Assembly (NCBI RefSeq): GCF_000786695.1
Contig: NZ_CP009962.1
Span: 310,001 to 374,000, forward strand
DNA length: 64,000 nt
Reading direction: 5' to 3'
Source of the DNA: Collimonas arenae
Lineage (GTDB): Bacteria; Pseudomonadota; Gammaproteobacteria; Burkholderiales; Burkholderiaceae_D
Both the position numbers and the translations under genes were made by a program. Shown here piece by piece: positions 7,736 to 16,994 of this stretch (the stretch's first letter is position 1; each line of letters starts with the position of its first letter). Below the pieces are notes generated by a model that did not search any database, was not told the DNA's origin, and worked only from the letters and a program-made list of their open reading frames with translations.

Positions 7736-8045
7736 TGCCAAATTTGTTGGACGGAGTCTCCGGAATCTTTACTTGAATTATCTGAAATTGAAAATAGAAG
7801 ATCAACGACGCACTTCATTGATCCTATGGGCATTAATGATCTTAAGCATGGACATGTCGCAATTGGCATTTTCCTAGCCGGTGGTAACAGCTGAAAAGCT
7901 GTCTGTTTCTGTAGTTTTTATCTAAAAACGTCACCGCGAATCTCGCACAATTCAAAGTGGCCAAAGTTGCATCGAGGGCGCCGGACAATCGGTTAACGCG
8001 ACATTGGGCAAACCGTGCGACATCATCGAATTAGGGAATGAGGAA
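7736..8045 (+). other. Intergenic region upstream of the adhesin, with a small hairpin
   Basis: No gene is seen. At 7887-7902 ACAGCT-GAAA-AGCTGT forms a perfect 6-bp stem with a GAAA tetraloop, followed shortly by a T-rich tract; it may end the regulator transcript. The adhesin promoter should lie in the remaining sequence, but I cannot pick it with confidence. Confidence 0.4.
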
Positions 8046-11000
8046 ATGAACAAGATATATGCAACAGTTTGGAGCGAATTCCATCGTCAATGGGTTGTGG
8101 TGTCAGAAGGTGTTCGCAGTAGCAAGAAAAAAAGTACGCGCGGGGCTGGTACGATTCTGCGCCTGACAGGATTTGATAGCTTGAAGCCTATAGCAGCGGG
8201 AATTATTTCCGCTCTGTCTATAATTTCCTTTGCTGATATCGCACGGTCCGGAAAAGTGACCGTTCGCAGCGGTAAGCCGAGTAAAAGTAAAGTTGCCGCT
8301 GCAGTTGCCTTGGGCGCTTTGATTTTCTTTGACGGAGCTGCTTTGCTGCCAGAGGCGCAGGCTGCGGTCCAAGCTCCGGGGCTCTGCGCAAGCAACATCA
8401 GTAACAGCAGTTCGGCCTCGTATCTCGTGGGAGGGTCGGCTAACGGCGCTGGTAACGCTTGCAGCCAGGCTGATACACCTATTGTCGGAACTCCAGGGAG
8501 CTCGACTTTTGCGAGCGTTAGCGCTAATGGAACGCAGGTTGAAGTCAATGGTGACACCGGGCTAATATATTTCCGGCCCGGGGGTACGAGCGGCAATATC
8601 TTGACCATGACTAACGTGCCAGGGGCCGGCCCCACAGGCGGTGTTCAGCTTTCAGGAGTGGCAGCCGGCGCGATAAACGCGACAAGTACTCAAGCCGTGA
8701 ACGGCTTTCAACTCTACACGTTGTCGACGTCGACCTCAACCGGCATCAGCACGGCACAAAGCGGCGTGAATTCTCTGTCGACTGGCCTGAGTACCACCAA
8801 CAGCAACGTGACGTCGTTGTCGACATCGGCGTCGATAGGCATCAGCACAGCACAAAGCGGCGTGAATTCACTGTCCACTGGCTTGAGCACAACGAATAGC
8901 AACGTGACGTCGTTGTCGACATCGGCCTCGAGCGGCATCAGCACAGCACAAAGCGGCGTGAATTCGCTGTCGACTGGCTTGAGCACAACCAACAGCAATG
9001 TGACTTCGCTGTCGACATCGGCATCGACCGGTATTTCATCGCTGTCGACTGGCCTGAGCGCTACCAACAGCAATATGACTTCGTTGTCGACTTCTGCTTC
9101 AACTGGAATTGCTAATTCAGTTCAGTATGATAATCCTGGTCACACGAGCGTTACATTGGGAGGTGCAGGTGCTACAGCACCAGTTACCCTTACCAATGTT
9201 GCACCAGGGGCGGCTCCAACTGATGCCGTCAACTTCAGCCAATTGTCATCTTTATCGTCATCCACCTCAACTGGCATCAGCACCAACGCCAGCAATATTG
9301 GTTCGCTGTCCACTAGCTTGAGCACGACCAATAGCAACGTGACCTCGTTGTCGACTTCGGCATCGACAGGGATTAGCACCAACGCCAGCAACATCGGATC
9401 GCTGTCGACGGGCCTGAGCACGACCAATAGCAACGTGACATCGCTATCGACTTCAGCGTCGACCGGCATCAGCACCAACGCCAGCAACATCGGTTCCTTG
9501 TCGACTGGTCTGAGCACGACCAACAGCAACGTGTCGTCGCTGTCGACTGGTCTGAGCACGACCAACAGTAATGTCTCCTCGCTGTCGACTTCTGCATCGA
9601 CAGGTATTTCATCACTGTCAACCGGTTTGAGCACGACGAATAGCAATGTGTCGTCGTTGTCGACATCTGCATCGACCGGTATTTCGTCGCTGTCGACCGG
9701 CTTGAGTACGACCAACAGCAATGTCTCCTCGCTGTCAACCTCGGCCTCGACCGGCATTACTTCACTGTCGACTGGCTTGAGCACGACCAACAGCAACGTG
9801 ACCTCGCTGTCGACTTCAACGTCAACCGGCATCAGCACGGCACAAAGCGGCGTGAATTCACTGTCGACTGGCCTGAGCACCACCAACAGCAATGTGACTT
9901 CGCTGTCGACTTCAGCCTCGACGGGCATCAGCACAGCACAAAGCGGCGTGAATTCACTGTCGACCGGCCTGAGCACGACCAATAGCAATGTGACTTCCTT
10001 GTCGACATCGACTTCGACCGGCATTTCATCGCTGTCGACTGGTCTGAGCACGACCAACAGCAACGTGTCGTCGCTGTCGACATCTGCATCGACCGGTATT
10101 TCATCGCTGTCAACCGGTTTGAGCACGACCGATAGCAATGTGTCGTCGTTGTCGACATCTGCATCGACCGGTATTTCATCGCTGTCAACTGGTTTGAGCA
10201 CGACCAGCAGCAATGTGTCGTCGCTGTCGACATCTGCATCGACCGGTATTTCATCGCTGTCAACCGGTTTGAGCACGACCAGCAGCAATGTGTCGTCGCT
10301 GTCGACCGGCTTGAGTACGACCAACAGCAATGTCTCCTCGCTGTCGACGTCTGCATCGACCGGTATTTCATCGCTGTCAACTGGTTTGAGCACGACCGAT
10401 AGCAATGTGTCGTCGTTGTCGACATCTGCATCGACCGGTATTTCATCGCTGTCAACCGGTTTGAGCACGACCAGCAGCAATGTGTCGTCGCTGTCGACCG
10501 GCTTGAGTACGACCAACAGCAATGTCTCCTCGCTGTCGACGTCTGCATCGACCGGTATTTCATCGCTGTCAACTGGTTTGAGCACGACCGATAGCAATGT
10601 GTCGTCGTTGTCGACTTCCGCATCGACCGGTATTTCATCGCTGTCAACTGGTTTGAGCACGACCGATAGCAATGTGTCGTCGTTGTCGACTTCCGCATCG
10701 ACCGGTATTTCATCGCTGTCAACCGGTTTGAGCACGACCAACAGCAATGTGTCGTCGTTGTCGACCGGCTTGAGTACGACCAACAGCAATGTCTCCTCGC
10801 TGTCGACGTCTGCATCGACCGGTATTTCATCGCTGTCAACTGGTTTGAGCACGACGAATAGCAATGTGTCGTCGTTGTCGACATCTGCATCGACCGGCAT
10901 TTCATCGCTGTCGACTGGTCTGAGCACGACGAATAGCAACGTGTCGTCGCTGTCGACATCTGCATCGACCGGTATTTCATCGCTGTCAACCGGTTTGAGC

Positions 11001-13265
11001 ACGACCGATAGCAATGTGTCGTCGTTGTCGACATCTGCATCGACCGGCATTTCATCGCTGTCGACTGGTCTGAGCACGACGAATAGCAATGTCTCCTCGC
11101 TGTCGACTTCCGCATCGACCGGTATTTCGTCACTGTCAACCGGTTTGAGCACGACCAACAGCAATGTCTCCTCGCTGTCGACGTCTGCATCGACCGGTAT
11201 TTCATCGCTGTCAACTGGTTTGAGCACGACCGATAGCAATGTGTCGTCGTTGTCGACATCTGCATCGACCGGTATTTCATCGCTGTCAACCGGTTTGAGC
11301 ACGACCAACAGCAATGTCTCCTCGCTGTCGACGTCTGCATCGACCGGTATTTCATCGCTGTCAACTGGTTTGAGCACGACCGATAGCAATGTGTCGTCGT
11401 TGTCGACATCTGCATCGACCGGCATTTCATCGCTGTCGACTGGTCTGAGCACGACGAATAGCAATGTCTCCTCGCTGTCGACTTCCGCATCGACCGGTAT
11501 TTCGTCACTGTCAACCGGTTTGAGCACGACCAACAGCAATGTCTCCTCGCTGTCGACGTCTGCATCGACCGGTATTTCATCGCTGTCGACAGGGTTAAGC
11601 ACGACCAATAGCAATGTGTCGTCGTTGTCGACATCTGCATCGACCGGCATTTCATCGCTGTCGACTGGTCTGAGCACGACGAATAGCAATGTCTCCTCGC
11701 TGTCGACTTCCGCATCGACCGGTATTTCGTCGCTGTCGACCGGTTTGAGCACGACCGATAGCAATGTGTCGTCGTTGTCGACATCTGCATCGACCGGCAT
11801 TTCATCGCTGTCGACTGGTCTGAGCACGACGAATAGCAATGTCTCCTCGCTGTCGACTTCCGCATCGACCGGTATTTCGTCACTGTCAACCGGTTTGAGC
11901 ACGACCAACAGCAATGTCTCCTCGCTGTCGACGTCTGCATCGACCGGTATTTCATCGCTGTCGACTGGTCTGAGCACGACGAATAGCAATGTCTCCTCGC
12001 TGTCGACTTCCGCATCGACCGGTATTTCGTCACTGTCAACCGGTTTGAGCACGACCAACAGCAATGTCTCCTCGCTGTCGACGTCTGCATCGACCGGTAT
12101 TTCGTCGCTGTCGACTGGTCTGAGCACCACCAACACAAATGTGTCATCGCTGTCGACAGGCTTGAGCACTACCAACAGCAATATGACGTCGTTGTCGACA
12201 TCGGCTTCGACCGGGATCAGCACGACGCAAAGCGGTGTGATTTCACTGTCGACCGGCCTGAGCACGACAAATAGCAATGTCGGTTCGCTGTCGACTTCCG
12301 TGTCGACCGGTCTGAGTACGGTGAGCAGCAACGTATCGTCGTTGTCGACCGGGTTGAGTACAACGAATAGCAGTGTGTCGTCACTGTCAACCGGCCTGAG
12401 CACTACCAACAGCAACGTGTCGTCGTTGTCTACAACTATTGCACCGCTGGTAGCGAGCAGCACATATGCCGCGAATTCCGGAATGGGTATCGGCGCCACC
12501 CTGATCGGTGCCGTCAACGCCAACGGAATGGCGGAAACACGAGGCATATCAGGCAACACGATTACATCGGTGGTCGTGGCGACTTGCGGTTCTGCCAATG
12601 GCATCGACAGCACAGCGTCCGGATTGTGCGCCAAGGCCACCCAGGACGGCGCAAGCGCCTATGGTTCCAATGCGCGGGCAACGGCAGTCAATACCACGGC
12701 TGTGGGCTTCCGGGCGCTTGCCTCCCAGGAAGGCGCGGTCGCCATCGGCTATAACGCTCAGGCTACCGGCGACCCAACCGTCGCAGTTGGCTATAACTCG
12801 GTTGCCGCCGGTAATAACTCTGTGGCAATGGGGGCGGGAGCGCAAGCGATTGCTAACAACACTGTTGCGCTGGGTGCAGGTTCTGTGGCGGATCAGGACA
12901 ATACGGTGTCTGTAGGTGCTCATGGTAGCGAACGTCGCATTACCAATGTGGCTCCAGGTGTCAATCCGACTGATGCTGTGAATGTATCCCAACTCAACAA
13001 CGTGCAAAACCAGATTGGTAATGTGCAACGGATTGCTTACTCGGGTATCGCCATGAGTATGGCGATGTCGGGGGCAGTGATGCCGGCTCTGGATGCGGGT
13101 GAAAAAGGTGTGGGTGTCGGTGTTGGCTCATATCAGGGTTATGGTGCGCTGGCCCTGCAGTTCAAGTCCATCAGCAAGACCGGCATGAGCGCTTGGGGGG
13201 CTGGGGTCAGCACTACCGGCCACAATGCCGGTTTAAGTCTTGGCTACGGTTTCAAGTGGAAATAA
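8046..13265 (+). CDS. Trimeric autotransporter adhesin (YadA/Hia type) with highly repetitive stalk
   Basis: This is a 1739-residue outer-membrane adhesin. The start at 8046 gives MNKIYATVWSEFHRQWVVVS, the extended signal peptide region typical of large trimeric autotransporters; an upstream ATG at 8004 lacks this. Hydrophobic segments follow at about 49-63 and 83-106, with likely cleavage after AQA. Residues about 224-1465 form a Ser/Thr-rich stalk of repeats beginning SLSTGLSTTNSNV, broken near residue 360-400 by a neck-like segment (NVAPGAAPTDAVNFSQL). Near the C-terminus are YadA head-type repeats (AVAIGYNAQA, SVAMGAGAQA, NTVALGAGS; about 1535-1628), a second neck (ITNVAPGVNPTDAVNVSQL) and the four-strand anchor ending GLSLGYGFKWK. 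It should mediate attachment or aggregation. The ligand is unknown. A long open frame on the opposite strand is a by-product of the repeats. Confidence 0.95.
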   Translation: MNKIYATVWSEFHRQWVVVSEGVRSSKKKSTRGAGTILRLTGFDSLKPIAAGIISALSIISFADIARSGKVTVRSGKPSKSKVAAAVALGALIFFDGAALLPEAQAAVQAPGLCASNISNSSSASYLVGGSANGAGNACSQADTPIVGTPGSSTFASVSANGTQVEVNGDTGLIYFRPGGTSGNILTMTNVPGAGPTGGVQLSGVAAGAINATSTQAVNGFQLYTLSTSTSTGISTAQSGVNSLSTGLSTTNSNVTSLSTSASIGISTAQSGVNSLSTGLSTTNSNVTSLSTSASSGISTAQSGVNSLSTGLSTTNSNVTSLSTSASTGISSLSTGLSATNSNMTSLSTSASTGIANSVQYDNPGHTSVTLGGAGATAPVTLTNVAPGAAPTDAVNFSQLSSLSSSTSTGISTNASNIGSLSTSLSTTNSNVTSLSTSASTGISTNASNIGSLSTGLSTTNSNVTSLSTSASTGISTNASNIGSLSTGLSTTNSNVSSLSTGLSTTNSNVSSLSTSASTGISSLSTGLSTTNSNVSSLSTSASTGISSLSTGLSTTNSNVSSLSTSASTGITSLSTGLSTTNSNVTSLSTSTSTGISTAQSGVNSLSTGLSTTNSNVTSLSTSASTGISTAQSGVNSLSTGLSTTNSNVTSLSTSTSTGISSLSTGLSTTNSNVSSLSTSASTGISSLSTGLSTTDSNVSSLSTSASTGISSLSTGLSTTSSNVSSLSTSASTGISSLSTGLSTTSSNVSSLSTGLSTTNSNVSSLSTSASTGISSLSTGLSTTDSNVSSLSTSASTGISSLSTGLSTTSSNVSSLSTGLSTTNSNVSSLSTSASTGISSLSTGLSTTDSNVSSLSTSASTGISSLSTGLSTTDSNVSSLSTSASTGISSLSTGLSTTNSNVSSLSTGLSTTNSNVSSLSTSASTGISSLSTGLSTTNSNVSSLSTSASTGISSLSTGLSTTNSNVSSLSTSASTGISSLSTGLSTTDSNVSSLSTSASTGISSLSTGLSTTNSNVSSLSTSASTGISSLSTGLSTTNSNVSSLSTSASTGISSLSTGLSTTDSNVSSLSTSASTGISSLSTGLSTTNSNVSSLSTSASTGISSLSTGLSTTDSNVSSLSTSASTGISSLSTGLSTTNSNVSSLSTSASTGISSLSTGLSTTNSNVSSLSTSASTGISSLSTGLSTTNSNVSSLSTSASTGISSLSTGLSTTNSNVSSLSTSASTGISSLSTGLSTTDSNVSSLSTSASTGISSLSTGLSTTNSNVSSLSTSASTGISSLSTGLSTTNSNVSSLSTSASTGISSLSTGLSTTNSNVSSLSTSASTGISSLSTGLSTTNSNVSSLSTSASTGISSLSTGLSTTNTNVSSLSTGLSTTNSNMTSLSTSASTGISTTQSGVISLSTGLSTTNSNVGSLSTSVSTGLSTVSSNVSSLSTGLSTTNSSVSSLSTGLSTTNSNVSSLSTTIAPLVASSTYAANSGMGIGATLIGAVNANGMAETRGISGNTITSVVVATCGSANGIDSTASGLCAKATQDGASAYGSNARATAVNTTAVGFRALASQEGAVAIGYNAQATGDPTVAVGYNSVAAGNNSVAMGAGAQAIANNTVALGAGSVADQDNTVSVGAHGSERRITNVAPGVNPTDAVNVSQLNNVQNQIGNVQRIAYSGIAMSMAMSGAVMPALDAGEKGVGVGVGSYQGYGALALQFKSISKTGMSAWGAGVSTTGHNAGLSLGYGFKWK
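8716..12440 (+). repeat. Coding tandem repeats of the adhesin stalk (75-bp unit plus shorter 42-bp units)
   Basis: The dominant unit is 25 codons (75 bp): SLSTGLSTTNSNV followed by SSLSTSASTGIS. It is repeated about forty times between 9480 and 12440, with several 42-bp half-type units (SLSTGLSTTNSNVS) between. Earlier units (8716-9480) carry longer inserts such as TAQSGVN and TNASNIG. Many units are nearly identical at the DNA level and share the GTCGAC core, so the array should be prone to slippage or recombination in multiples of three bases, which changes stalk length without breaking the frame. Confidence 0.95.
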
Positions 13266-13316
13266 GCACTTGGCCTAGATATCCGGAGTAATGCATTTCG
13301 TCGGATAGCTAATGAA

Positions 13317-13353
13317 AACGCAATGACTTCGAATGAGTGTCATTGCGTTTTTT
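13317..13353 (+). terminator. Rho-independent terminator of the adhesin gene
   Basis: AACGCAATGAC (13317-13327) and GTCATTGCGTT (13339-13349) form a perfect 11-bp stem with an 11-nt loop, followed directly by a run of T. It lies about 50 bp after the adhesin stop codon. Confidence 0.9.
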
Positions 13354-13876
13354 ATTGACAATTCATTCGATATATTTCAACCCGTTCAATGGGGCAAAGT
13401 CGCCAAAATTCTATTGTTGAGTCCCGCTATGGAATGTTTTACGGTCGGTCGCTCAGCAACTCGCTGCGCTTTATGCCAGCGGTTGGTTTGGAAGATACAT
13501 TGGGCGCAAGATAAAAACTGATTGCATGATTTTTCTAGCTTCGCGATACGTTGCAGTGCGTCCAAGCACGCGACCTGGGCCAGGTTTTTTTGTGCCCCGT
13601 TGATTGTATTGTCTATCGAGGTAGCCGGTTCAGACGAGTGATTGGCATTCATTCGCGCATTCTTTGGGTTGCATCCCCGTCGCTCCTGAAGACGAGTGCA
13701 GTTGGAGGCATCCTAAGCAGGACGCACTGCACCCTAAATACAGGTCACCGGTGACGCTTGGAAGGATAAGGTGTAGTAAAAATTTCCGACTCCATAGCCA
13801 GTAAGGCAAGGCGTTTTTCCTTGCCTGCCGGGCTTGCTCACTGTAATGCAGAATGGGGTAACTCTCTCGTCGCTTC
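13354..13876. other. Intergenic region without a supported gene
   Basis: A minus-strand frame at 13386-13652 (88 codons) has no ribosome binding site and no recognisable family. At 13805-13825 GGCAAGG...CCTTGCC forms a 7-bp stem that could end the minus-strand XRE transcript, although no T-run follows in that direction. Nothing else is apparent. Confidence 0.4.
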
Positions 13877-14236
13877 TTATTTGTCTGTCTTTAAAATCAT
13901 TGCCAACTCTGTTGCAGTGCGAAGAACCAAGGCACGCTTTTTCTCGGGTAAATCTTCAATTGCCGCAATCAGGCTTGCCGCCTGATCGCTAGGATGAGCT
14001 GATACATCGCGCAGCAGGCTTTCCATCGAAAGATCCAGCGCATCAGCCAGAGTCGAAAGCCTTCCCAGAGAGGCAGATATAACGCCCGTTTCCAGACGTG
14101 AAACGCTTTCCTTCTCGATTCCCAGTTTTTCTGCCAGGTCCGCTTGCGTAAGTTTCAGTTCCTTGCGCCTCGCCGCCAAACGAGCGCCAACCAGTTTGGA
14201 AAGTGTTTTGTCGCGCAGTTTTGCCTGATCGTCCAA
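13877..14236 (-). CDS. XRE-family HTH regulator, divergent from SDR gene (copy 1 of module)
   Basis: This 119-residue protein has an N-terminal helix-turn-helix at about 17-70: ARRKELKLTQADLAEKLGIE, then SVSRLETG, then LADALDLSMESLL. A helical C-terminal tail of about 45 residues probably serves dimerisation. The best start is a TTG at 14236 preceded by GGAGG at a spacing of 6. The gene points away from the SDR-like gene at 14516 across 279 bp, which contains an AATGAC/GTCATT inverted repeat. The related regulator at 61216-61596 lies in the same position next to a near-identical SDR gene. This suggests each regulator controls its SDR gene and itself; this is inferred from arrangement only. 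Confidence 0.88.
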   Translation of the reverse strand: MDDQAKLRDKTLSKLVGARLAARRKELKLTQADLAEKLGIEKESVSRLETGVISASLGRLSTLADALDLSMESLLRDVSAHPSDQAASLIAAIEDLPEKKRALVLRTATELAMILKTDK

Positions 14237-14313
14237 GGAGGAGCCTCCATATCATTAGATGACATGAAGTGTCGATCTATCCCTCCTCGACGAAAATGAT
14301 GTATATTGCAACT

Positions 14314-14332
14314 AATGACATAATAAGTCATT
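14314..14332. promoter_or_regulatory. Inverted repeat between XRE and SDR genes (possible operator)
   Basis: AATGAC and GTCATT flank a 7-bp AT-rich spacer in the middle of the divergent intergenic region. Position and symmetry fit an operator for the neighbouring XRE protein. No such match was noticed in the second module, so the assignment is tentative. Confidence 0.4.
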
Positions 14333-14515
14333 TTTATGATTTTTATTCCAACTACATGCGTAATAATTTTTAGGCATGGTTTAACGCACAACATCTGCAA
14401 TATCGATGAATGGCAACGGCTCTTTCCCGGCGCGGCACATGGCTTACCTCTGCCGGGATCAATCAACAAACAGAAGCCCCATGATTTGGGAGCAATGCAT
14501 GTCGCGAGGACCAAC

Positions 14516-15298
14516 ATGAACCAACTCAACGCCTACTTCTCCCTCAAAAACAAAGTCGCCCTGGTCACCGGCGCTGCACGCGGTATTGCGCTTCACATCG
14601 CCTGCGCTCTCTCCACCGCCGGTGCTCGGCTGGCGATCCTGGATGTGCGCGAGCAGGAGGGGCAGGTCGTCGCCTGGCTGCTTGGCAGCACCCAGGGCCG
14701 GGCCAGGTTCTGGTCGCTTGATGTCAGCGACCGCAAAGCGGTGCAACAAGTGATGGCAGCGGTTGAGGGACATTTCGGTCGTATCGATATTCTGGTTAAC
14801 AGCGCCGGCATTGATGCTGATAATCCGTCGGCACAAGGGCTCTCGCTGACGCAGTGGGAGAAGGCCATGTCGGCCAACGTCAACGGCAGCATCTTGTGCT
14901 CCAAGCATGTGATCGCAGCAATGGAGCGGGCTGGTGGCGGCTCTATCGTCAATGTGCTGTCCTTATGCGCTCTGGAGGATGAGCGGCATGAAGCGGCTGA
15001 CCATGCGGCGAAGGCGGCGCTGCGGATGGCCAGCATGAATGCGATGCGCTATGCGGCGCGCAATATCCGTGTCAATACGATTCATCCTGGGTTTTCACGG
15101 CCACCGGCGCTGGTGGAGGCTTTACGCAAGCAAGGGGACCTGACGCAGAGGCTGGTTGATCTGGCGGAGGTGCAGATGCTGACGGGCCGGGGTTCGGCGA
15201 CGGATGTGGCGGCGGGGATTTTGTATCTGGTGTCGGATGCAAGCCGGTTTGTCAGCGGGACGGAGCTGGTGATTGAGGCTGGGTATGGTTGCCGGTGA
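14516..15298 (+). CDS. SDR-fold protein with altered active site (copy 1)
   Basis: This is a 260-residue short-chain dehydrogenase/reductase-fold protein. It has a Rossmann start VALVTGAARGIA, the adenine-ring motif LDVSD, NSAG near residue 96, and the C-terminal ...SDASRFVSGTELVIEAGYG. The catalytic Tyr of the YxxxK motif is replaced by Asp (DHAAK), 13 residues after the usual Ser; the Lys remains. Normal hydride-transfer chemistry is therefore doubtful, and a cofactor-binding or regulatory role is possible. The start at 14516 has GAGGA upstream; the longer frame from 14336 is not supported. The protein at 60223-61005 differs at only about 14 residues by my count and carries the same Asp. 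Both genes stand divergent from an XRE regulator. Confidence 0.88.
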   Translation: MNQLNAYFSLKNKVALVTGAARGIALHIACALSTAGARLAILDVREQEGQVVAWLLGSTQGRARFWSLDVSDRKAVQQVMAAVEGHFGRIDILVNSAGIDADNPSAQGLSLTQWEKAMSANVNGSILCSKHVIAAMERAGGGSIVNVLSLCALEDERHEAADHAAKAALRMASMNAMRYAARNIRVNTIHPGFSRPPALVEALRKQGDLTQRLVDLAEVQMLTGRGSATDVAAGILYLVSDASRFVSGTELVIEAGYGCR

Positions 15299-15599
15299 TA
15301 CGGAAAGAGGGGCGAGGGCAAGTTTCTGCAACGACACGCAAGTGCAGAATATTTATATGCGTGCACTCAAGGTTTTTCTGAGTCTTTGCTAAATTGGATA
15401 GAGTCATGGTCCCAGATCTGGCGCTTAAATGTGCTTGTGCGAGCCTGATCCTATGCTCATCCGTTTGTAAGCTCCGATGTGGATAAATTCAGATAGGGGG
15501 TGATGTGTCTGATGCGATCGGATGCAAACGACCCAGACCAGACCAGACCCTCGAGTCGCTTGGAAGCGGTCGTTCAATTAAGTCTGGAAAAAAGCGTCG
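15299..15599. other. Intergenic region, nothing recognised
   Basis: This is the junction between the SDR gene and the convergent hypothetical gene. Short open frames have no ribosome sites. No repeat or clear terminator is visible. Confidence 0.35.
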
Positions 15600-16034
15600 T
15601 CAAATATGTATGCCGTGTTTGCGAACGAGGAACTGGTAATAATGAAGAACATTGTCTTCACCCCCGTTTAAAATCCGCTTCTCAACGCGTGCAATAGGCC
15701 AGAACAGCCCATTAGGCTTGCTGTCAGACTTGCTTTGCAATCCAACTGCTTTCGCGCCATCACTCGTGACGAGCCCCCAATCGGCACAGTGATTTCGGCG
15801 GTATGTTTCACCGATATAGGAACCGATAAACTGCGCCTGCTTTTGAACATCCTCAGCTGCCAGTTGTCCATTGCGGTAGGCGGCATGGGCGCTTTCCAGC
15901 ATCCTCTCCACTATTCCGATGCTGGCGTCCGAATAATCGAGATGCTCTCCGAAGTTTTGTTGTGCAAAGGCTACCACTGCTGTCGCACTCTCGGTAGCAA
16001 TGCGCTGAATATCGGCAATCGCTGTAAATTCCAT
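15600..16034 (-). CDS. Hypothetical cytoplasmic protein, 144 residues
   Basis: I do not recognise a named family. The start at 16034 is supported by AGGAG 7 nt upstream; an in-frame ATG at 16106 is not. The protein is mixed alpha/beta, without signal peptide or membrane segment. It contains GIVERMLESAHAAYRNGQ, then FIGSYIGETYRRNHCADWG, and a C-terminal VEKRILNGGEDNVLHYYQFL. The GxYxGExxRRN segment resembles small bacterial proteins of unknown role that are sometimes found beside toxins or secretion effectors, but nothing here supports that role. Confidence 0.65.
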   Translation of the reverse strand: MEFTAIADIQRIATESATAVVAFAQQNFGEHLDYSDASIGIVERMLESAHAAYRNGQLAAEDVQKQAQFIGSYIGETYRRNHCADWGLVTSDGAKAVGLQSKSDSKPNGLFWPIARVEKRILNGGEDNVLHYYQFLVRKHGIHI

Positions 16035-16461
16035 AGCTATACTCCTTTGCAATAGGGCTATTGGTCTTCTAAAAAAATTCTTTTGCGCAGCATTACCGAT
16101 ATTCACCGTCGCATATGTGCTGCGAAAATATCGACGGTATCCAAGGGGCTGCGGAGTGACTAGATTTATATAAATATAATAGTAAGCTGCTTGCCGTCAT
16201 CACCACGAAATACGCTATCGTTGGCCACATCCGGCTTTGCGTCCAACAGGGCACAACAACCTCTGACGGCATTTGGATCTCGGAATTTATTTTTTTTGTT
16301 GCCACACCGTAGTTCGCACGGCGGCTTCGCAATTTTATGCATCGGTCCACAAATGGGGAACATCTGCCGAATGCTGCCACACATAAGTTGCCGCAGCAAT
16401 ATCGAATTGCTGGAATGCGTTAAGGCCGCTTGTGGCCGATATCAGCCAGCCATCAACCTAC
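16035..16461. other. Intergenic region, no supported gene
   Basis: Open frames on the minus strand (up to 95 codons) are Cys- and Lys-rich and lack ribosome binding sites or homology that I can see. Some sequence is AT-rich. It may contain decayed coding sequence. Confidence 0.35.
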
Positions 16462-16815
16462 CTAACTGCTATGTTTGGCCAATACCGACTGCAAGCCTGG
16501 TACGAGCACGCCCGTTAAAGTACGATAGTCGATATGCGCTGACAATCCCGCCAAGGCAACTTTCAACGCACTCTCGCCATCTTCTTTTTTTATTCTGGCA
16601 AGAAAGTAATCCGTTGCATCAATCGTCAATGCTCGACGATAGCGTTCACCATTAATCATATGCCGCAGCGAACGAATCGACATTGTTGCCGAATTGGGGT
16701 TGATGCCATACAAGCGTACTAGCTCATTTTTTCCTTCAGTCAGCGTCATGTTGTTCTTACTAACCTGACGTGTAATCTGAAAAATATCTTCAAGAATCTC
16801 TTTAGTTAATTCCAT
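16462..16815 (-). CDS. Small protein resembling the N-terminal domain of HNH-type endonucleases
   Basis: This is a 117-residue protein with AGGA 6 nt before the ATG. The pattern LVRLYGINPNSATMSIRSLR, then MINGERYRRALTI.ATDYFL, then ALKVALAGLSAHIDY matches, from memory, the helical region found in front of HNH nuclease domains of restriction-type and related proteins. The nuclease part is absent and no stop-separated continuation is visible. It may be a stand-alone domain or the remainder of a longer gene. It could be part of an accessory or defence function, but no partner is present. Confidence 0.6.
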   Translation of the reverse strand: MELTKEILEDIFQITRQVSKNNMTLTEGKNELVRLYGINPNSATMSIRSLRHMINGERYRRALTIDATDYFLARIKKEDGESALKVALAGLSAHIDYRTLTGVLVPGLQSVLAKHSS

Positions 16816-16994
16816 ATATTCCTTTATGGATTACTTGGTTGGCGACCGGCTGCTCTTGGCCGATAGTCATCCACGGATCGTCTCTTGAGCTCGGGCCTAT
16901 CCGATATACAGGGTTAGGCTATCTCTGAATTGCGACAACTGAAAACGGCCACCCGGCCACAACAAAATCCGGGCAGCCCTTTGCAGACAAACCG

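Noticed and set aside
9480..12440. Regular repeats that might suggest a CRISPR array
   Set aside because: The units are contiguous, in frame and lack unique spacers; they encode the stalk of an autotransporter.
9140..12640. A 1166-codon open frame on the minus strand across the adhesin repeats
   Set aside because: It is the antisense of a 75-bp coding repeat that lacks stops by chance; it has no ribosome site or family, and the plus strand clearly encodes the adhesin.
13386..13652. An 88-codon minus-strand frame that looked faintly phasin-like
   Set aside because: No ribosome site, weak similarity only, and composition like the surrounding intergenic DNA.
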